Part shown: positions 29,266 through 38,628 of the stretch, piece by piece
Layout of the letters: each line of letters starts with the position of its first letter
Numbering within the stretch: position 1 is the first letter of the stretch
Assembly: GCF_018140925.1 (NCBI RefSeq)
Contig: NZ_CP073315.1
Location: forward strand, 2,976,001 to 3,040,000
DNA length: 64,000 nucleotides
Direction of reading: 5' to 3'
From: Psychrobacillus sp. INOP01
Lineage (GTDB): Bacteria; Bacillota; Bacilli; Bacillales_A; Planococcaceae
The notes under the pieces: model-generated
Told to the model about the DNA's origin: nothing
The model's database searches: none
Seen by the model: only the letters and a program-made list of their open reading frames with translations
Program-made: the position numbers and the translations under genes

Positions 29266-31263
29266 ATGAAGAATAACAAAAAAGCATACCAAAAATTATT
29301 CAAAGCAGCATTAGCAACATCACTGGCAACAGGAGCAGTGGTAACTGTAGCTCCTTTTAATACGGAAGCAGCAGGTTTCACCGATTTAAAATCGACACAT
29401 GTACATTATAGTTCAGTTCTGAATTTAACTGAAAGAGGCATCGTTAAAGGATTTACAGACGGTACATTTAAACCAGAAGCTTCTGTAACTCGTGGACAAG
29501 CTGCAAAAATTATCGCTTTAGCATTAGGCTTAGATACTAAAAATGTAGTGAATCCAAATTTTAAGGATATTAAAACGGACAACGAATACTACGGTCCAAT
29601 TGCTGCACTTGTAGCTGAAGGCATTGTATCAGGTAAAGAAGATGGTACATACGGTCCAGGTGAAAAGCTATCACGTAGCCAAATGGCGAAAATTATTACA
29701 TTAGCATTCGGATTTGAAGAAGGTAAACTAACAGATACAAAGTTTACAGATGTGAAAGCAAATGATTGGTACAATGGATACCTTCAAACTCTATTAGACA
29801 ATGAAATTACTACTGGAACAACTGCGACTACTTTTTCACCATATGCAAATGTGAAACGTGGCCAAATGGCATCGTTCGTCGTACGTGCAGAAGCAGCTTC
29901 AAAACCGGTAACAGTTATTAGTGTTTCAGATAACTCTGTAGAGACTTCAACTGGAACTTATACAATTGCAGAAGATTTGAAAAAAGTATTCAATGCGACA
30001 AATGCAGTAGCACTAAAAAATGCAAATATTAAATTCACTGAAAAAGGCGGTCAAATCGTTGCAGTGAAATCTCTTGAAATTACTGCTGTTGGAACCGAAG
30101 CTACTAATATCGTACTAGACGGAGCAAATTCTTCTGTTGCAGGTAGCCTAAAAGTAAATGGAGACTACGTAACAGTTAAAAACCTTACGATCAATGGTGA
30201 CTTAGTAATTGGTAAAGGTGTAAAAAACAGCTTTCTAGCAGACAAAATTGCAGTTAAAGGGAACACAGAAGTTTCCGATAAAACAACAGGTGTATCTGCA
30301 GCAGCATTACCAGTGGCAGCAAAAATTAGTTTCGCCAATTCAAAACTGTCTACAGTTGTTTTAAAAAAACTAAATGCATCACTAAATTTAACAGGTACTA
30401 GTTCAGTAACTTCTATTAATGTAGATTCAAACGCTACAGTATCAGCAGACAAAAATATCACTATTCCACGTGTAACTACTGGAACTGGTGCAAGTGAAGT
30501 AACACTAAATGCAGCAACTAAAGATTTCTTAGTAAATTCATTAAACTTTGCATTAAATGGTACTGCTAAAATCGGGTCAATTACACTTGTTAAGGCAGAT
30601 TTAAAATTGTCACTAGGTACTAGCTTGGCTATAGAGAATCTAGTATTACCAGTAGGAAAAACTGCTTCAGACGTAATTAGTAACTTTAATGCAATAAAAG
30701 GTCAAATTGAAAAAATTGGTGGAGTAGCAAATCCTGACGCTGGACAAGTAACACCTCCAGCAGCTGGCGGTGGCGGCAACAGTGGTGGTGGAAATGGCGG
30801 AGGAAGCGGAACTGACTATACTGCTGGTAATGCTTTATTAGATACAATACTTTCGGCAAATGCAGGCGAAGGGAATATTAAAGATATTACCGTATCATTA
30901 AATGAAAATACTAATGTATTTACAGTAAAAATACCTAGTAACTCGACGTACAAATTAACAGATTTTAAACAAAATATGGTTGATGTATTTACACCTTTAA
31001 AAACAAGAGCGGTAGTAAATTCAGCAAGTGTTAGTTTCACGGCTTATGGCGTTGACTATGTAGTAAGTGATTCTAATATTAATAATAATCAAAGTGTAGA
31101 AGCAATAATCAATAATGCCTTAGACAAAGTTATTAACACTGGAATTACAGAAGATACTGCACTGAAGTTACTTATTGACAATTCATTAACTATTTCGATA
31201 GCAGGTACAATTGACACAAAACCTTTTAATGCTTCTTATGTATTTTCTTTTGAAAACAAATAA
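29266..31263 (+). CDS. SLH-domain surface protein with beta-helix-like region and C-terminal module
   Basis: 665 aa. Signal peptide (1-35, ending TEAAG); three SLH domains (about 36-87, 98-150 and 160-212); a region of about 220-500 with repeated IVLDGANSSVAGSLKVNGDY-type strands, probably a beta-helix. A Gly-rich linker (about 503-524, after GGVANPDAGQVTPPA) precedes a C-terminal module of about 140 residues with no recognised family. Residues 1-520 are paralogous to the front of the 5'-nucleotidase protein at 12211, which carries a catalytic domain after the same linker. Probably a structural surface-layer protein. RBS AAGGAGG. Confidence 0.85.
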   Translation: MKNNKKAYQKLFKAALATSLATGAVVTVAPFNTEAAGFTDLKSTHVHYSSVLNLTERGIVKGFTDGTFKPEASVTRGQAAKIIALALGLDTKNVVNPNFKDIKTDNEYYGPIAALVAEGIVSGKEDGTYGPGEKLSRSQMAKIITLAFGFEEGKLTDTKFTDVKANDWYNGYLQTLLDNEITTGTTATTFSPYANVKRGQMASFVVRAEAASKPVTVISVSDNSVETSTGTYTIAEDLKKVFNATNAVALKNANIKFTEKGGQIVAVKSLEITAVGTEATNIVLDGANSSVAGSLKVNGDYVTVKNLTINGDLVIGKGVKNSFLADKIAVKGNTEVSDKTTGVSAAALPVAAKISFANSKLSTVVLKKLNASLNLTGTSSVTSINVDSNATVSADKNITIPRVTTGTGASEVTLNAATKDFLVNSLNFALNGTAKIGSITLVKADLKLSLGTSLAIENLVLPVGKTASDVISNFNAIKGQIEKIGGVANPDAGQVTPPAAGGGGNSGGGNGGGSGTDYTAGNALLDTILSANAGEGNIKDITVSLNENTNVFTVKIPSNSTYKLTDFKQNMVDVFTPLKTRAVVNSASVSFTAYGVDYVVSDSNINNNQSVEAIINNALDKVINTGITEDTALKLLIDNSLTISIAGTIDTKPFNASYVFSFENK

Positions 31264-31268
31264 TTAAT

Positions 31269-31315
31269 TTGAAACTCTTCTTGTCTAAAATGGACAAGAA
31301 GAGTTTATTTTTGTT
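31269..31315 (+). terminator. Terminator of the SLH gene
   Basis: Stem AACTCTTCTTGTC with GACAAGAAGAGTT and a 7-bp loop, then TATTTTTGTTTT. Confidence 0.92.
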
Positions 31316-31332
31316 TTAGGTGATTGTAGTGA

Positions 31333-31445
31333 AAGGCGGCGACTCCAGCGGGATGAGTGAGACAGATGAAACATCACAACGTACCCGAAGGGGCGGTGAT
31401 GGTTCATCGCTCACCCCGCGGAAAGCGTCCGACTGGAACGGAAAT
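31333..31445. repeat. Bacillaceae-type GC-rich intergenic palindrome, copy 2
   Basis: GGCGGCGACTCCAGCGGGAT at one end and CCGCGGAAAGCGTCCGAC at the other, with ATGAAACATCAC and GGTGATGGTTCATC in the middle that can base-pair. Lies after an SLH gene terminator. Confidence 0.85.
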
Positions 31446-31604
31446 CAGCCGTATAGTTTACCTGGACTTTAAATAAGTAATATAATCTTTTGTAACCTCA
31501 TATAAAAACTACATAATCCCCCAAATTTCCACAATATTCTATGCGAACCATCTAATCTCATGCTAAACTATCATTAACATAATATTTTCATAAAGGAGAA
31601 TTAC

Positions 31605-32333
31605 ATGAAGAAAAGAAAAAAACTGAAAATCTTCCTATTGATATCTTTAGTTATTATCCTCGGAGCTGTAGGTTACTTACTATATGAATTTAAGTTTAAA
31701 ACATACGATGTAGCAGACGATGAGGTTTCGGAGATTGTGGAGGATCCATATGTTCTGGAATTACCAGATGGTAGCAAAATCACAATGGACAAAGATGGAA
31801 ATGTGGTAGAGGACTATTCTTCAACGCAAACTGCTTCTAATGAAGGCAATTCAACAACTGACGGAGGGTCATCTGAACAAATAGCAACTTCTGGCCAAAG
31901 TGGTTCAACAGATTCCAATGAAACTGGAGAATCAAGTGGGTCCACAACTTCACCAGGTTCATCCGATAATTCACCAGCACAACCAACAGTTGGATCGATA
32001 AAAGAAAAGTATATCCCTGCTTTTACTGCACTTGAAGGACAAGCAGATGCAAAGATAAACGCATTAATAGGTCGTGCAAAAACAGAGTACACGAGTAAAA
32101 AAGCAAATGGGGAAGGCATCGATTTCGGTTACTTCTATAACAAATACATGGCAGCAGCAGAAGGCTTAGAAGCAAATACGGATACTATTTTTAATGGAGT
32201 TTTAGCAGCCGTAGAGAAGGATCTTGTAGCGAACGGCTTTGATAAGTCCTATGCAAAAAGCTTTAAGGATGAATATGAAGCTACGAAAAAAGCAAGAAGA
32301 GATAGTATTCTAAGTAAAGCACTTGGAAGATAA
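31605..32333 (+). CDS. Membrane-anchored protein of unknown function with Ser/Thr/Gly linker
   Basis: Not recognised. 242 aa. A basic N-terminus followed by one hydrophobic segment (about 8-30) without a clear cleavage site, so it is probably a signal anchor. An acidic stretch with VLELPDGSKITMDKDGNVVE comes next, then a Ser/Thr/Gly/Asn-rich disordered linker (about 66-125). A helical C-terminal domain (about 130-242) contains KEKYIPAFTALEGQADAKIN. It stands alone, flanked on both sides by GC-rich palindromic repeats. RBS AAAGGAG. A surface-exposed helical domain on a flexible stalk is all that can be said. Confidence 0.7.
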   Translation: MKKRKKLKIFLLISLVIILGAVGYLLYEFKFKTYDVADDEVSEIVEDPYVLELPDGSKITMDKDGNVVEDYSSTQTASNEGNSTTDGGSSEQIATSGQSGSTDSNETGESSGSTTSPGSSDNSPAQPTVGSIKEKYIPAFTALEGQADAKINALIGRAKTEYTSKKANGEGIDFGYFYNKYMAAAEGLEANTDTIFNGVLAAVEKDLVANGFDKSYAKSFKDEYEATKKARRDSILSKALGR

Positions 32334-32433
32334 GAAAAGTGCAAGTGCTTATATTTTGGAAGTCAGTCTAAGTTCGCAACATCGTGTCTTAACGACTGAC
32401 TGAACCACGAATATTTATCACTTTGTTAATTGT

Positions 32434-32548
32434 AGCGGCAGGCGGCGACTCTAGCGGGATAAGGGAGACAGATAAGCCATCACAAACGACGCGATAGCGA
32501 CGGTGATGGCTTATCGCTCCCTCCGCGGAAAGCGTCCGCCTAGAGCGA
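32434..32548. repeat. Bacillaceae-type GC-rich intergenic palindrome, copy 3
   Basis: GGCGGCGACTCTAGCGGGAT pairs at distance with CCGCGGAAAGCGTCCGCC; the inner arms are GATAAGCCATCAC and GTGATGGCTTATC, a perfect 13-bp complement. The inner arm differs from copy 2 (AAACATCAC) on both sides in a compensating way, indicating that the hairpin itself is preserved. Confidence 0.88.
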
Positions 32549-32572
32549 AAATTATTTTAATTCACTTAAATA

Positions 32573-32612
32573 AAAATCCGTTTGGCCCCACTGGGACCTA
32601 ACGGATTTTTTG
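32573..32612. terminator. Bidirectional terminator between the unknown membrane protein and vanZ
   Basis: AAAATCCGTTTGGCCCCA pairs with the CTGGGACCTAACGGATTTTT side, with T-runs on both strands. Confidence 0.8.
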
Positions 32613-33131
32613 CCTCATACATTTTACACATATAAAAACACACAGGAAAGTTAAAGCACCACTCATATCGAGAAATACATCCTGCCAAGAAGGAGTTCGT
32701 CCACCTGTCAGTTGTTGGTGGAATTCATCGGCAATCGCCAATACTAGTGTGGACAGCATCGCTAACAAAAACCGATATCTGACCTTAGGCAATACACCAT
32801 AAAAGACTAATGCTACTAAACCAAATAGAAAGAAATGGGCACTTTTTCGAATAACGAATTCGACAAAATGATAATAGCCTCGTTCCTCCACGGAGATTGT
32901 ACGACCCCAATAAGGTATTTCTAATTTCTGTAGCGGAGCTTCTAGAGGTTTCGCAACTAGAAAGTCCTCAAATAAAGGTATTAGAGACTGTTGTTCATAT
33001 GTTTGGCTGGATGAGAAAAACAAAATAGTCACGAGTATAAGTAAGAAAATTAGTTTTTTCATACTGAAATAGTACCATATGATGAGTGAGTTTGCATGGT
33101 CATAAAAAAGTCGAAGATATACATATTCCAT
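32598..33131 (-). CDS. VanZ-family membrane protein
   Basis: 177 aa with four or five hydrophobic segments and the VanZ-type signature around KSAHFFLFGLVALVFYG and ADEFHQQLTGGRTPSWQDVF. VanZ-like proteins are small membrane proteins; some confer teicoplanin tolerance, and most in Bacillales have no known function. The ATG at 33131 gives a slightly long N-terminus; the ATG at 33061 (MKKLIFLLILVT) is a plausible shorter start that leaves a normal-length protein. It is divergent from the capsule operon that starts about 100 bp away. Confidence 0.85.
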   Translation of the reverse strand: MEYVYLRLFYDHANSLIIWYYFSMKKLIFLLILVTILFFSSSQTYEQQSLIPLFEDFLVAKPLEAPLQKLEIPYWGRTISVEERGYYHFVEFVIRKSAHFFLFGLVALVFYGVLPKVRYRFLLAMLSTLVLAIADEFHQQLTGGRTPSWQDVFLDMSGALTFLCVFICVKCMRQKIR

Positions 33132-33174
33132 CGTAAATTGTGAATATTTGTAATGTAATAGGTAGTATTTATGC

Positions 33175-33180
33175 TATAAT
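33175..33180 (+). promoter_or_regulatory. -10 box of the capsule operon promoter
   Basis: TATAAT about 55 bp upstream of the first capsule gene start. No convincing -35 at 17 bp, so the promoter may need an activator. Confidence 0.45.
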
Positions 33181-33232
33181 GGAGATTATTAGCAAATAAA
33201 CCAATAGAGAAGTGAAGGGGAAACAATTTAAT

Positions 33233-33964
33233 ATGGAAGAAACTATTAGTTTACAAGATTTATTTAAAACGATAAGGAAAAGAATTGCTTTAATTATCGG
33301 TTTAACTTTTCTAGCAGTTGTGATAGCTGGCGTTATAAGTTATTTCTTCATCACACCAATCTATCAATCTTCAACTCAAATTCTTGTCAATCAACAAAAA
33401 GTCGAGCAACAACAACAATATAATTCCCAAGACATACAGACTAATCTTCAATTGATAAATACATATAACGTCATTATTAAAAGTCCAGCAATTCTATCAA
33501 AAGTAATTCAAAACTTAGACTTGGATACAACCCCTGCTTTACTCACTGATAAAATCACCGTTACGAGTGAACAAAATTCACAAGTAGTAACAATCAGCGT
33601 ACAGGATCCTGAATCCTTTAAAGCAGTAGATATTGCAAATACGACTGCAGAAGTGTTTCAACAAGAGATTAAAACCCTAATGAATGTCGACAATGTGAAT
33701 ATTTTATCTCCAGCAATTCAACCGGAAAATCCATCGCCAGTTAAGCCGAACAAATTGCTGAATATGGCGATTGCCGGAGTGATTGGGTTAATGCTTGGTG
33801 TAGGAATTGCCTTTTTACTAGAATACCTAGATACAACTATTAGGAAGGAGCAAGATGTGGAAGAGCTCCTTCAGTTACCGATATTAGGCTTGATCAGTCC
33901 GTTTCCAGAGAACCAAAACGTGGACGTGATGACTAATTTAAAATCGAGACGAAAGAAGGTCTAA
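33233..33964 (+). CDS. Capsular polysaccharide chain-length modulator (Wzz/YwqC type)
   Basis: About 243 aa with a membrane helix near each end (about 22-45 and 170-195) enclosing an extracytoplasmic Wzz domain; the second helix region carries NPSPVKPNKLLN. Acts as the adaptor that activates the separately encoded BY-kinase and sets polymer length. A GTG at 33212 would add seven residues. I prefer the ATG at 33233 (MEETISLQDLFKTI) because family members start this way and GAAGGGG precedes it, though with a longish spacing. It is 2 bp from the kinase gene and the first gene of the capsule locus. Confidence 0.9.
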   Translation: MEETISLQDLFKTIRKRIALIIGLTFLAVVIAGVISYFFITPIYQSSTQILVNQQKVEQQQQYNSQDIQTNLQLINTYNVIIKSPAILSKVIQNLDLDTTPALLTDKITVTSEQNSQVVTISVQDPESFKAVDIANTTAEVFQQEIKTLMNVDNVNILSPAIQPENPSPVKPNKLLNMAIAGVIGLMLGVGIAFLLEYLDTTIRKEQDVEELLQLPILGLISPFPENQNVDVMTNLKSRRKKV

Positions 33965-33966
33965 AC

Positions 33967-34674
33967 ATGGCTAAAAAGAAAAGAACAAGTAGTTTAAAAG
34001 ATGTAGCACGAAAACTAGTAGTACTAACTAATCCAAAGTCTGTTGTCTCGGAACAATTTCGAACGACACGTACAAATATAAATTTTTCGAAGCCTGATGG
34101 AGAGCTATCGACACTTCTAGTAACATCTTCTTTACAGGCAGAGGGAAAATCTACAGTTTCCGCAAATTTAGCCTGTTTATTTGCACAGGAAGGCAAAAAG
34201 GTAGTTTTGATTGACGCGGATATGCGTAAGCCGACTGTGCATTATACGTTTCATCTGACTAATACCATAGGATTATCTAATCTTCTAACGAAGAAAATTG
34301 ATGTGACGGAAGCCGTAAAGGAAACAGATATAGAAAACCTGAAAATCATCACAAGTGGTCCAATTCCTCCAAACCCTGCTGACTTACTTAGCGCAAAGTC
34401 AATGGAGGAGGTAATAGTAGAACTAAAAAAAGAATTTGATCTTATTTTATTTGATGCACCTCCCGTTTTATCGGTAACAGATGCACAAATTTTAGCTAAT
34501 AAAAGTGATGGAACTATCTTAGTCATAAGTGCTGGATCTACCGATAAGGAAAGTGCGGTAAAAGCAAAAGAGCTGTTATTGGCGTCGAAAGCGAAAATAA
34601 TAGGTACTGTTATGAATAACTTTAAGCTTGAAAAAGATCATTACTACTACCAGTACTATGGAACTAGCGAGTAA
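33967..34674 (+). CDS. Bacterial tyrosine kinase (CpsD/CapB/YwqD type)
   Basis: 235 aa. Walker A with LQAEGKST (about 56-63), Walker A' with VLIDADMRKP (about 79-88) and Walker B with LILFDAPP (about 159-166). The C-terminal tyrosine cluster HYYYQYYG is the autophosphorylation site. Cytoplasmic P-loop kinase that, with the Wzz-like partner, controls polymer assembly and phosphorylates sugar dehydrogenases in relatives. Second gene of the locus, followed by the cognate phosphatase after an intervening hairpin. Confidence 0.95.
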   Translation: MAKKKRTSSLKDVARKLVVLTNPKSVVSEQFRTTRTNINFSKPDGELSTLLVTSSLQAEGKSTVSANLACLFAQEGKKVVLIDADMRKPTVHYTFHLTNTIGLSNLLTKKIDVTEAVKETDIENLKIITSGPIPPNPADLLSAKSMEEVIVELKKEFDLILFDAPPVLSVTDAQILANKSDGTILVISAGSTDKESAVKAKELLLASKAKIIGTVMNNFKLEKDHYYYQYYGTSE

Positions 34675-34704
34675 AATCACTTAAGTGACTTTTACTCTTT
34701 TTTT
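34674..34704 (+). terminator. Hairpin/terminator between kinase and phosphatase genes
   Basis: Near-palindrome AATCACTTAAGTGACTT followed by TTACTCTTTTTTTATT; could reduce transcription into the downstream genes. Confidence 0.65.
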
Positions 34705-34738
34705 ATTACTTAATATTGCAGATATAGGAGAATTTTAA

Positions 34739-35506
34739 ATGATAGATATTCATAGCCACATTTTATATGGATTGGATGATGGTCCATCCCAACTAGAAGA
34801 GACAATACAAATGTTTGAGCAAGCGTTAAAAGAGGGGATTACTGAAATAGTATCCACCTCACATGCATTCCATCCGCAATTCAATGCGAGTGCTGCTATA
34901 GTAACTGAACAAATTGAATTATTGAAACAAACGATAGAAGAACGACAGATGCCTTTAAAATTACATATAGGACATGAAGTGCGTTTAAAAGACAATTTAG
35001 TCGAACTACTTCAGGAGAATAAAATTCATACCCTTGCTGCCTCCAAATATTTGCTGCTGGAGCTACCATCAAGTGGCATACCTAACTATACGGTGGATAT
35101 TATCCACCAGTTATTATCAGAAGATATATTACCAATCATCGCTCATCCGGAGAGAAACAAAGCGATAGCAGATAAGCCAGCTCGGCTAGAAAAACTCATT
35201 AACCACGGGGCAGTTGCTCAAATTACTGCTGGTAGTTTGGCAGGACATTTCGGGCGGGGTATCCAAAAGCTATCATTAGAGCTAGTAGATGCGAACTTAG
35301 TACATATATATGGATCGGATGTACACAATTTAAAAAAGAGACCATTTAAATTTGACGCAGGCTTACGATACTTAGAGAAGCATAAGAGATTAGATGCTGT
35401 CGACATATTTCTAGAAAATAATGCAAGAATCGTAGGAAATCAAGAAATAATTATATTAGAGCCAGAAGAACTAGGTAAACAAAAGTGGTGGAATATATTT
35501 GCCTAA
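34739..35506 (+). CDS. PHP-family tyrosine-protein phosphatase (CpsB/CapC/YwqE type)
   Basis: 255 aa. Opens with the metal-binding PHP motif MIDIHSHILYGLDDG (His5, His7), then STSHAFHP, HIGHEVRL, IAHPERN and GSDVHN, which supply the remaining metal ligands. Dephosphorylates the BY-kinase tyrosine cluster, completing the regulatory cycle that controls capsule synthesis. RBS ATAGGAG. The order modulator-kinase-phosphatase matches Bacillus ywqCDE. Confidence 0.94.
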   Translation: MIDIHSHILYGLDDGPSQLEETIQMFEQALKEGITEIVSTSHAFHPQFNASAAIVTEQIELLKQTIEERQMPLKLHIGHEVRLKDNLVELLQENKIHTLAASKYLLLELPSSGIPNYTVDIIHQLLSEDILPIIAHPERNKAIADKPARLEKLINHGAVAQITAGSLAGHFGRGIQKLSLELVDANLVHIYGSDVHNLKKRPFKFDAGLRYLEKHKRLDAVDIFLENNARIVGNQEIIILEPEELGKQKWWNIFA

Positions 35507-35721
35507 ATTAAACGAATTTAATAAATATATGATGGTAAATGAAGGAAGAATTATACTATCTACCTCGTAATTTTCTTGACTCAAAACGAAATATTGTGAC
35601 TAAAATACTAGATTTTTTTCTTATATAGGTAAAAAACAAATATATTCTCCCACTTAATTACCAAAGTGATATAATGAGTAGTAGCCATTTTTGGAAGATT
35701 ATGTTGAAAAGGAGTGTTTAG

Positions 35722-37566
35722 ATGTCCTTACAGAAAAGAATGTCGTTATTAATAGTTGTCGATTCTGCTATTGTATTATTTTCCATATATATAGGATATT
35801 TTGTACTTTACCCGATTAATAATCTCTTTAGTAATACCTTTCTTTTAGCGAGTTCTCTAGCAATTTTCCTAGCACATCATGGCTTCGCTATGTATTACGG
35901 ACTTTATCGAAAAGTGTGGGAATACGCGTCTATAAGGGAGCTAGTATCTATTTATAAAGCAGTTACGCTGTCGATTTTAACGGTTGCTTTAGTGCAATAT
36001 TTAGTTAGAGGTGATGTATTAGTGCGTGCATTATCTATTACTTGGATGCTGCACATACTACTCATTGGAGGTTCTAGGCTTTCATGGAGGATATTCCGGG
36101 ATACTTATATCTCAGTAGAAAAGACGAAGGAGGACCGCAAACGTACACTAATTATCGGAGCGGGCTCAGCTGGAACGATGATAGCACGTCAGCTACTAAA
36201 AAATACAGATTCTCCACTAAAGCCAATAGCTTTTTTGGATGACGATGCTGCGAAAAAAGGCTTAGAAATCTTTAACATACGCGTACTTGGTGGAACAGAC
36301 ATTATCGCTGAAGCGGTATTAGACTTGGATATTGAACATATTATTATTGCCATTCCATCAATGGATAGATCGACTGGTGCCATTCTTATGCAGCGATGCC
36401 TTGATACGGGTATTCGTACACAAACAATGCCACTTATCGAGGATTTACTGACAGGCAAGGTTTCTATCAATGAAATAAGAGATGTAAGAATTGAAGACTT
36501 ACTTGGGCGTGACGAAGTAGAACTAGATTTGAATGCGATATCTTCTACACTAACCGATAAAAGGATTTTAGTAACCGGAGCGGGCGGCTCAATCGGTTCA
36601 GAAATTTGTCGACAGGTGATAAGATTCAACCCAAAAGAAATCATCCTACTCGGTCACGGAGAAAATTCTATTTATACAATAGACATGGAATTACGTAAAA
36701 AGGTTTCAACCAACACGAAAATAATTCCACTTATTGCAGATGTGCAAGATCGTAATCGAATCTTTGATATCATGTCCGAATATAAACCTGATGTGATCTA
36801 TCACGCAGCAGCCCATAAACATGTACCTTTAATGGAGTGCAATCCGATGGAAGCGGTAAAAAATAATATATTTGGAACGAAAAACGTTGCGGAAGCGGCA
36901 GATATGTTTGGGATTGGTCATTTTGTTATGATTTCCACAGATAAGGCGGTCAATCCCCCTAACGTTATGGGTGCGACTAAGCGCTTTGCTGAAATGATTG
37001 TTCAGAATCTTGCAAAAGAAAGTGAGACCAAGTTTGCAGCTGTACGTTTTGGAAATGTCCTCGGTTCTAGAGGAAGTGTAGTGCCTCTATTTAAAAAGCA
37101 AATAGCAGCAGGTGGACCAGTCACGGTAACAGATCCAGAAATGACCCGCTACTTCATGACGATCCCAGAAGCATCTAGACTCGTTATTCAGGCAGGAACG
37201 CTTGCAAGTGGTGGAGAGATTTTTGTTCTCGACATGGGTGAACCAGTGAAAATTGTTGACTTAGCTAAGAATCTTATTAAACTATCAGGCTATAGTGAAA
37301 ATGACATAAGTATTAACTACGCAGGCATTCGACCTGGGGAGAAGCTATTTGAAGAATTATTAGATGAAGATGAAATTCAAAGCAAATACGTATTTCCAAA
37401 GATTCATATTGGAAAAGCAACTCCAATCAGTGCGATGGAGTTAGAGTATGTGCTAGAGAAGCTACCGGAAATTTCTATCGACGATATGAAGCAACTACTA
37501 ATTGGACTTGCCAATCGGAAGAATGTGAAATCATTAGTTGCGGCTAATGGGGAAAGTATTGGGTAA
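35722..37566 (+). CDS. Membrane nucleoside-diphosphate-sugar 4,6-dehydratase (WbpM/CapD/EpsC type)
   Basis: 614 aa. Four N-terminal membrane helices (about 8-120), a first Rossmann domain (GAGSAGTMIARQLL, about 149-162) and a second catalytic SDR domain (VTGAGGSIGSEICRQV from about 282). The active-site run is STDKAVNPPNVMGATKR, with Met in place of the usual Tyr, as in the FlaA1/WbpM long-chain family. Converts UDP-GlcNAc to a 4-keto-6-deoxy sugar for the polymer (for example toward QuiNAc or bacillosamine-type sugars). A -10-like TATAAT at 35670-35675 suggests its own promoter. Confidence 0.93.
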   Translation: MSLQKRMSLLIVVDSAIVLFSIYIGYFVLYPINNLFSNTFLLASSLAIFLAHHGFAMYYGLYRKVWEYASIRELVSIYKAVTLSILTVALVQYLVRGDVLVRALSITWMLHILLIGGSRLSWRIFRDTYISVEKTKEDRKRTLIIGAGSAGTMIARQLLKNTDSPLKPIAFLDDDAAKKGLEIFNIRVLGGTDIIAEAVLDLDIEHIIIAIPSMDRSTGAILMQRCLDTGIRTQTMPLIEDLLTGKVSINEIRDVRIEDLLGRDEVELDLNAISSTLTDKRILVTGAGGSIGSEICRQVIRFNPKEIILLGHGENSIYTIDMELRKKVSTNTKIIPLIADVQDRNRIFDIMSEYKPDVIYHAAAHKHVPLMECNPMEAVKNNIFGTKNVAEAADMFGIGHFVMISTDKAVNPPNVMGATKRFAEMIVQNLAKESETKFAAVRFGNVLGSRGSVVPLFKKQIAAGGPVTVTDPEMTRYFMTIPEASRLVIQAGTLASGGEIFVLDMGEPVKIVDLAKNLIKLSGYSENDISINYAGIRPGEKLFEELLDEDEIQSKYVFPKIHIGKATPISAMELEYVLEKLPEISIDDMKQLLIGLANRKNVKSLVAANGESIG

Positions 37567-37584
37567 TGAGGGGAAGTGTGTAGG

Positions 37585-38463
37585 ATGCAAAAAGTTAGAA
37601 AAGCCATTATACCAGCTGCAGGATTAGGAACACGCTTCCTCCCTGCGACAAAAGCAATGCCCAAAGAAATGCTGCCAATAGTAGACAAACCGACCATTCA
37701 ATATATTGTCGAAGAGGCGATTGAATCTGGTATTGAAGATATCATTATTGTAACAGGGAGAGGTAAAAGAGCGATTGAAGATCATTTCGATAACTCCTTT
37801 GAACTGGAGCAGCTACTCGAAGACAAAGGGAAAATGGATGTCTTAGCAGATGTTCGAAAATCCTCCAAAATCGATATCCACTACATCCGTCAAAAAGAAC
37901 CAAAAGGCCTCGGACATGCAGTATGGTGTGCACGTAAATTCATCGGGGAAGAGCCATTTGCCGTATTACTCGGAGACGACATTGTCCAAGCAGAAACACC
38001 AGGCTTAAAACAATTGATGAACGTATTTGATAAAAAACAAACATCCGTTATTGGTGTTCAACAAGTAGAAGACTATCAAACGCATCGTTATGGAATTATA
38101 GATCCCCTAACGCAAGTGGGTCGTACATACGAAGTCCGAAATTTTGTGGAAAAACCAGCTGCTGGAACGGCTCCATCGAATCTAGCTATTATGGGCCGAT
38201 ATATTTTAACTCCTGAGATATTTAGTTTCTTGGATAAACAAGAACGAGGTGCAGGTGGGGAGATTCAACTGACGGATGCCATTCAATATTTGAATGAAGT
38301 GCAGACTGTATATGCTTACGACTTTGAGGGTAAGCGGTATGATGTTGGGGAGAAGTTAGGGTTTATACAGACTACTGTTGAGATTGCTTTGGGTAGAGAT
38401 GAGTTGAGAGGGGAATTGCTTCAGTATCTCGAACAGCTCATGGAGAGTATGAAAGTAAAGTAG
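37585..38463 (+). CDS. galU: UTP-glucose-1-phosphate uridylyltransferase (second copy)
   Basis: 292 aa from the ATG at 37585; a GTG nine bases upstream is possible, but GAGGGGAAG is better placed for the ATG. Carries [20 protein letters not shown] and [14 protein letters not shown], almost the same as the galU at 9083. Provides UDP-glucose for the capsule repeat unit or glycan primer. The paralogues differ more in the last 100 residues. Encoded just after the dehydratase, so it probably belongs to the same transcription unit. Confidence 0.95.
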   Translation: MQKVRKAIIPAAGLGTRFLPATKAMPKEMLPIVDKPTIQYIVEEAIESGIEDIIIVTGRGKRAIEDHFDNSFELEQLLEDKGKMDVLADVRKSSKIDIHYIRQKEPKGLGHAVWCARKFIGEEPFAVLLGDDIVQAETPGLKQLMNVFDKKQTSVIGVQQVEDYQTHRYGIIDPLTQVGRTYEVRNFVEKPAAGTAPSNLAIMGRYILTPEIFSFLDKQERGAGGEIQLTDAIQYLNEVQTVYAYDFEGKRYDVGEKLGFIQTTVEIALGRDELRGELLQYLEQLMESMKVK

Positions 38464-38628
38464 ATTTAATAGATGGAAATGAAGAACTAAAACATCAAAG
38501 CACATATTGATTTGGCTTTCTGTTTTTGAGGAGGAAGTAGTATTTAGTAGGTTAGTAGTTGATTTGATAGGTGATAGGAAATTCAATTAAGTACTAAGCG
38601 ACTAATGTAATCAAGGAGTGTAACCGAG

